Notes under the pieces: model-generated
The model's database searches: none
What the model saw: only the letters and a program-made list of their open reading frames with translations
What the model was told of the DNA's origin: nothing
Program-made: the position numbers and the translations under genes
Origin: RUG721 sp040307385
GTDB taxonomy: Bacteria > Actinomycetota > Coriobacteriia > Coriobacteriales > Atopobiaceae
NCBI GenBank assembly: GCA_040307385.1
Contig: JAWRJQ010000042.1
Span: forward strand, 1 to 15,274
DNA length: 15,274 nucleotides
Reading direction: 5' to 3'
Shown: positions 13,926 through 15,274 of the stretch, piece by piece
Position numbering within the stretch: the first letter of the stretch is position 1
Layout of the letters: every line of letters begins with the position of its first letter

Positions 13926-15274
13926 ATGATTTGTTCGCATTGTGGCGCCGAGATCCCCGATAGCGCCGTGTTCTGCTCCAGCTGCGGCAAGCCGGTCCAG
14001 GCTTCCGCAGACGTGACGGAGCACGATGTCGCAGAGGCTGCCGAGAAGACCGTCGAGCAGGCTGCCGAGACGGTGGAGGCCGCTGCCGCCGCTGCTTCCA
14101 CCGAGGCGGAGGACGCCCTCGCGCGCCTTAAAGCAGAGATGGAGGAAGCCGGCGAGCTTGCTGCAGAGCCTTCCGCCGAGGCCGCTGCCGAGGCCGATGA
14201 GTCCGTCACCGAGGTCGTGGAGACCGCCGCCGAGGCCGCTACGTCCGCTGCAGCGACGGTTGCAACGGTCGCTCCGGTTACGGCTCCCTCCGAGCCCGCA
14301 TCGCCTGTCGAGCCGACCGCGTCTGCGCCCGCCCAACCCGCTCAGCCCGCTCAGCCCCCTCAGCCTGCTCAGGGCTATGCAGCCCCTGCCGGCCAGACGA
14401 TGCCGTCACCCGTGCCTACTCCCGCTCCTTCGCAGCAGTCGGCCTACACGCCCTCCATGCCGGCTTCCCAGCCCGGTTCCTATTCGTATCAGCCTGCAGC
14501 CGCTGCCGGTCCCGTTGCCGCCACGGCCGCCAAGAAGTCCCCGGTCGCCAAGATCGCCATCGCCGCGGTGGCGCTCGCGCTTGCCGGCTTCCTGCTGTTC
14601 TGGGCGTTCGGCCGCAACAACCCCGGAGGAGGCGGCGGACCCGTCATCGGCGGCGGTTCGGAGGCCGGCTACGAGCTGGTCGACGCCGAGGGCAATCCCA
14701 CGCTCTACAGCGTGCTCGAGCTCAACGGCGCCGACCTCGTCAGCGCTATCGAGAACGAGGGCTTCGCATGGGAGGACGAGCGCAAGTGGTGGCTGTCCTC
14801 CGACGGCAACGACGCCTTCTACGTCTCGAGCAACAACCAGTATGAGTTCCTCCGTCCCGAGATCGTCGACCTCGACGTCAACGGCGGAAGCGATTCCTGC
14901 GTGTACGTGATCGTCGTCGATGACCGCGACTATAGGAACGGCAAGGACGCTTTCAACAAGCTCTGCAACATCGAGGTGGTCGACGTCGAGTGGTTCGAGG
15001 ACGACCTCGGCATCGCAGTCGTGAAGAGCCCTTCCGGCACCGTCAACCTCGTCCTTATCGACGTCAATGAGGATATCGGCCTGTATGTGCTCGACGTCTT
15101 CAACGAGCGAGCCGTCTCCTCCGGCCTGTTCGAAGAGTTCGTCGGAGAAGGCTTCGGCCGTTCTATCGAGGAGATTTGGAACAACGTCGCCGGGAGGTCC
15201 ATCGAACCCACCGGGGGAACTGCGTCTGCGGTTCCCACCGTCACCGCACCGAGCACTCCCACCGTCGGCACCCC
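13926..15274 (+). CDS. Zinc-ribbon, low-complexity linker, membrane-anchored protein (partial at 3' end)
   Basis: Open frame of 449 codons running off the window. Order: an N-terminal zinc ribbon (C3, C6, C17, C20; pattern CSHCGAEIPDSAVFCSSCG). A long Ala/Glu-rich then Pro/Gln/Ser-rich linker follows (about 25-200, with several AQP repeats). One transmembrane helix lies at about 207-228, preceded by KK, which suggests the ribbon is inside the cell. A glycine spacer and a Trp/Asp-rich extracellular domain (about 240-420) come next, then a Ser/Thr/Pro tail. This resembles zinc_ribbon_2-type anchored proteins of Firmicutes and Coriobacteria, some linked to cell-wall stress or secretion, but I cannot assign a function. 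AAAGGA lies 6 bases before ATG 13926. The stop codon lies beyond the window. Confidence 0.87.
   Translation, partial: MICSHCGAEIPDSAVFCSSCGKPVQASADVTEHDVAEAAEKTVEQAAETVEAAAAAASTEAEDALARLKAEMEEAGELAAEPSAEAAAEADESVTEVVETAAEAATSAAATVATVAPVTAPSEPASPVEPTASAPAQPAQPAQPPQPAQGYAAPAGQTMPSPVPTPAPSQQSAYTPSMPASQPGSYSYQPAAAAGPVAATAAKKSPVAKIAIAAVALALAGFLLFWAFGRNNPGGGGGPVIGGGSEAGYELVDAEGNPTLYSVLELNGADLVSAIENEGFAWEDERKWWLSSDGNDAFYVSSNNQYEFLRPEIVDLDVNGGSDSCVYVIVVDDRDYRNGKDAFNKLCNIEVVDVEWFEDDLGIAVVKSPSGTVNLVLIDVNEDIGLYVLDVFNERAVSSGLFEEFVGEGFGRSIEEIWNNVAGRSIEPTGGTASAVPTVTAPSTPTVGT

Noticed and set aside
14026..14910. Plus-strand frame of 294 codons rich in Arg, Pro and Ser
   Set aside because: It is the shifted frame of the real zinc-ribbon gene that begins at 13926 and stays open to the window end.

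Overview
The window is GC-rich, carries almost no insertions or mobile DNA, and encodes a gene set typical of an anaerobic gut actinobacterium. Clues are formate-tetrahydrofolate ligase with an FchA-type cyclodeaminase, a PTS-linked family 4 glycosidase, a formate/nitrite channel and zinc-ribbon membrane proteins. I infer Coriobacteriia, perhaps Collinsella or a relative. No 16S rRNA or other marker confirms this. No tRNA, rRNA, CRISPR array, insertion sequence or phage gene was seen.

Left part (1-1655): a stand-alone 3-hydroxyacyl-CoA dehydrogenase on the minus strand diverges from a TetR-family regulator. The window opens with 19 consecutive C. Next (1798-3170) come two short, overlapping RpiR-family regulators, followed by a strong hairpin between convergent genes.

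Middle left (3294-7077, minus strand): an alpha-glucoside utilisation unit. Transcription order is a DUF1349 lectin-like protein, a PTS EIICB permease and a GlvA/MalH-type 6-phospho-alpha-glucosidase. The permease imports and phosphorylates a disaccharide and the glycosidase splits it to glucose 6-phosphate and a sugar. EIIA must come from elsewhere. The RpiR pair lies just beyond this unit and is a plausible regulator. A repeated CGGAAACGCT motif lies upstream of both DUF1349 and the permease.

Middle right (7304-13339, plus strand): a one-carbon/folate operon, fhs-fchA-folD-folE-formate channel-folC. Formate can enter or leave through the channel. Fhs makes formyl-THF, FchA interconverts it with methenyl-THF, FolD reduces methenyl- to methylene-THF, FolE starts pterin synthesis and FolC polyglutamylates folates. 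FolD lacks the usual cyclohydrolase lysine, so FchA probably does that step. Two short intercistronic gaps share the dyad GGGGAGTATCCCC. The last four genes overlap end to start.

Right end (13405-15274): two zinc-ribbon membrane proteins. The second runs off the window. Several starts are preceded by extended -10 promoters (TGnTAnnnT) without a clear -35.
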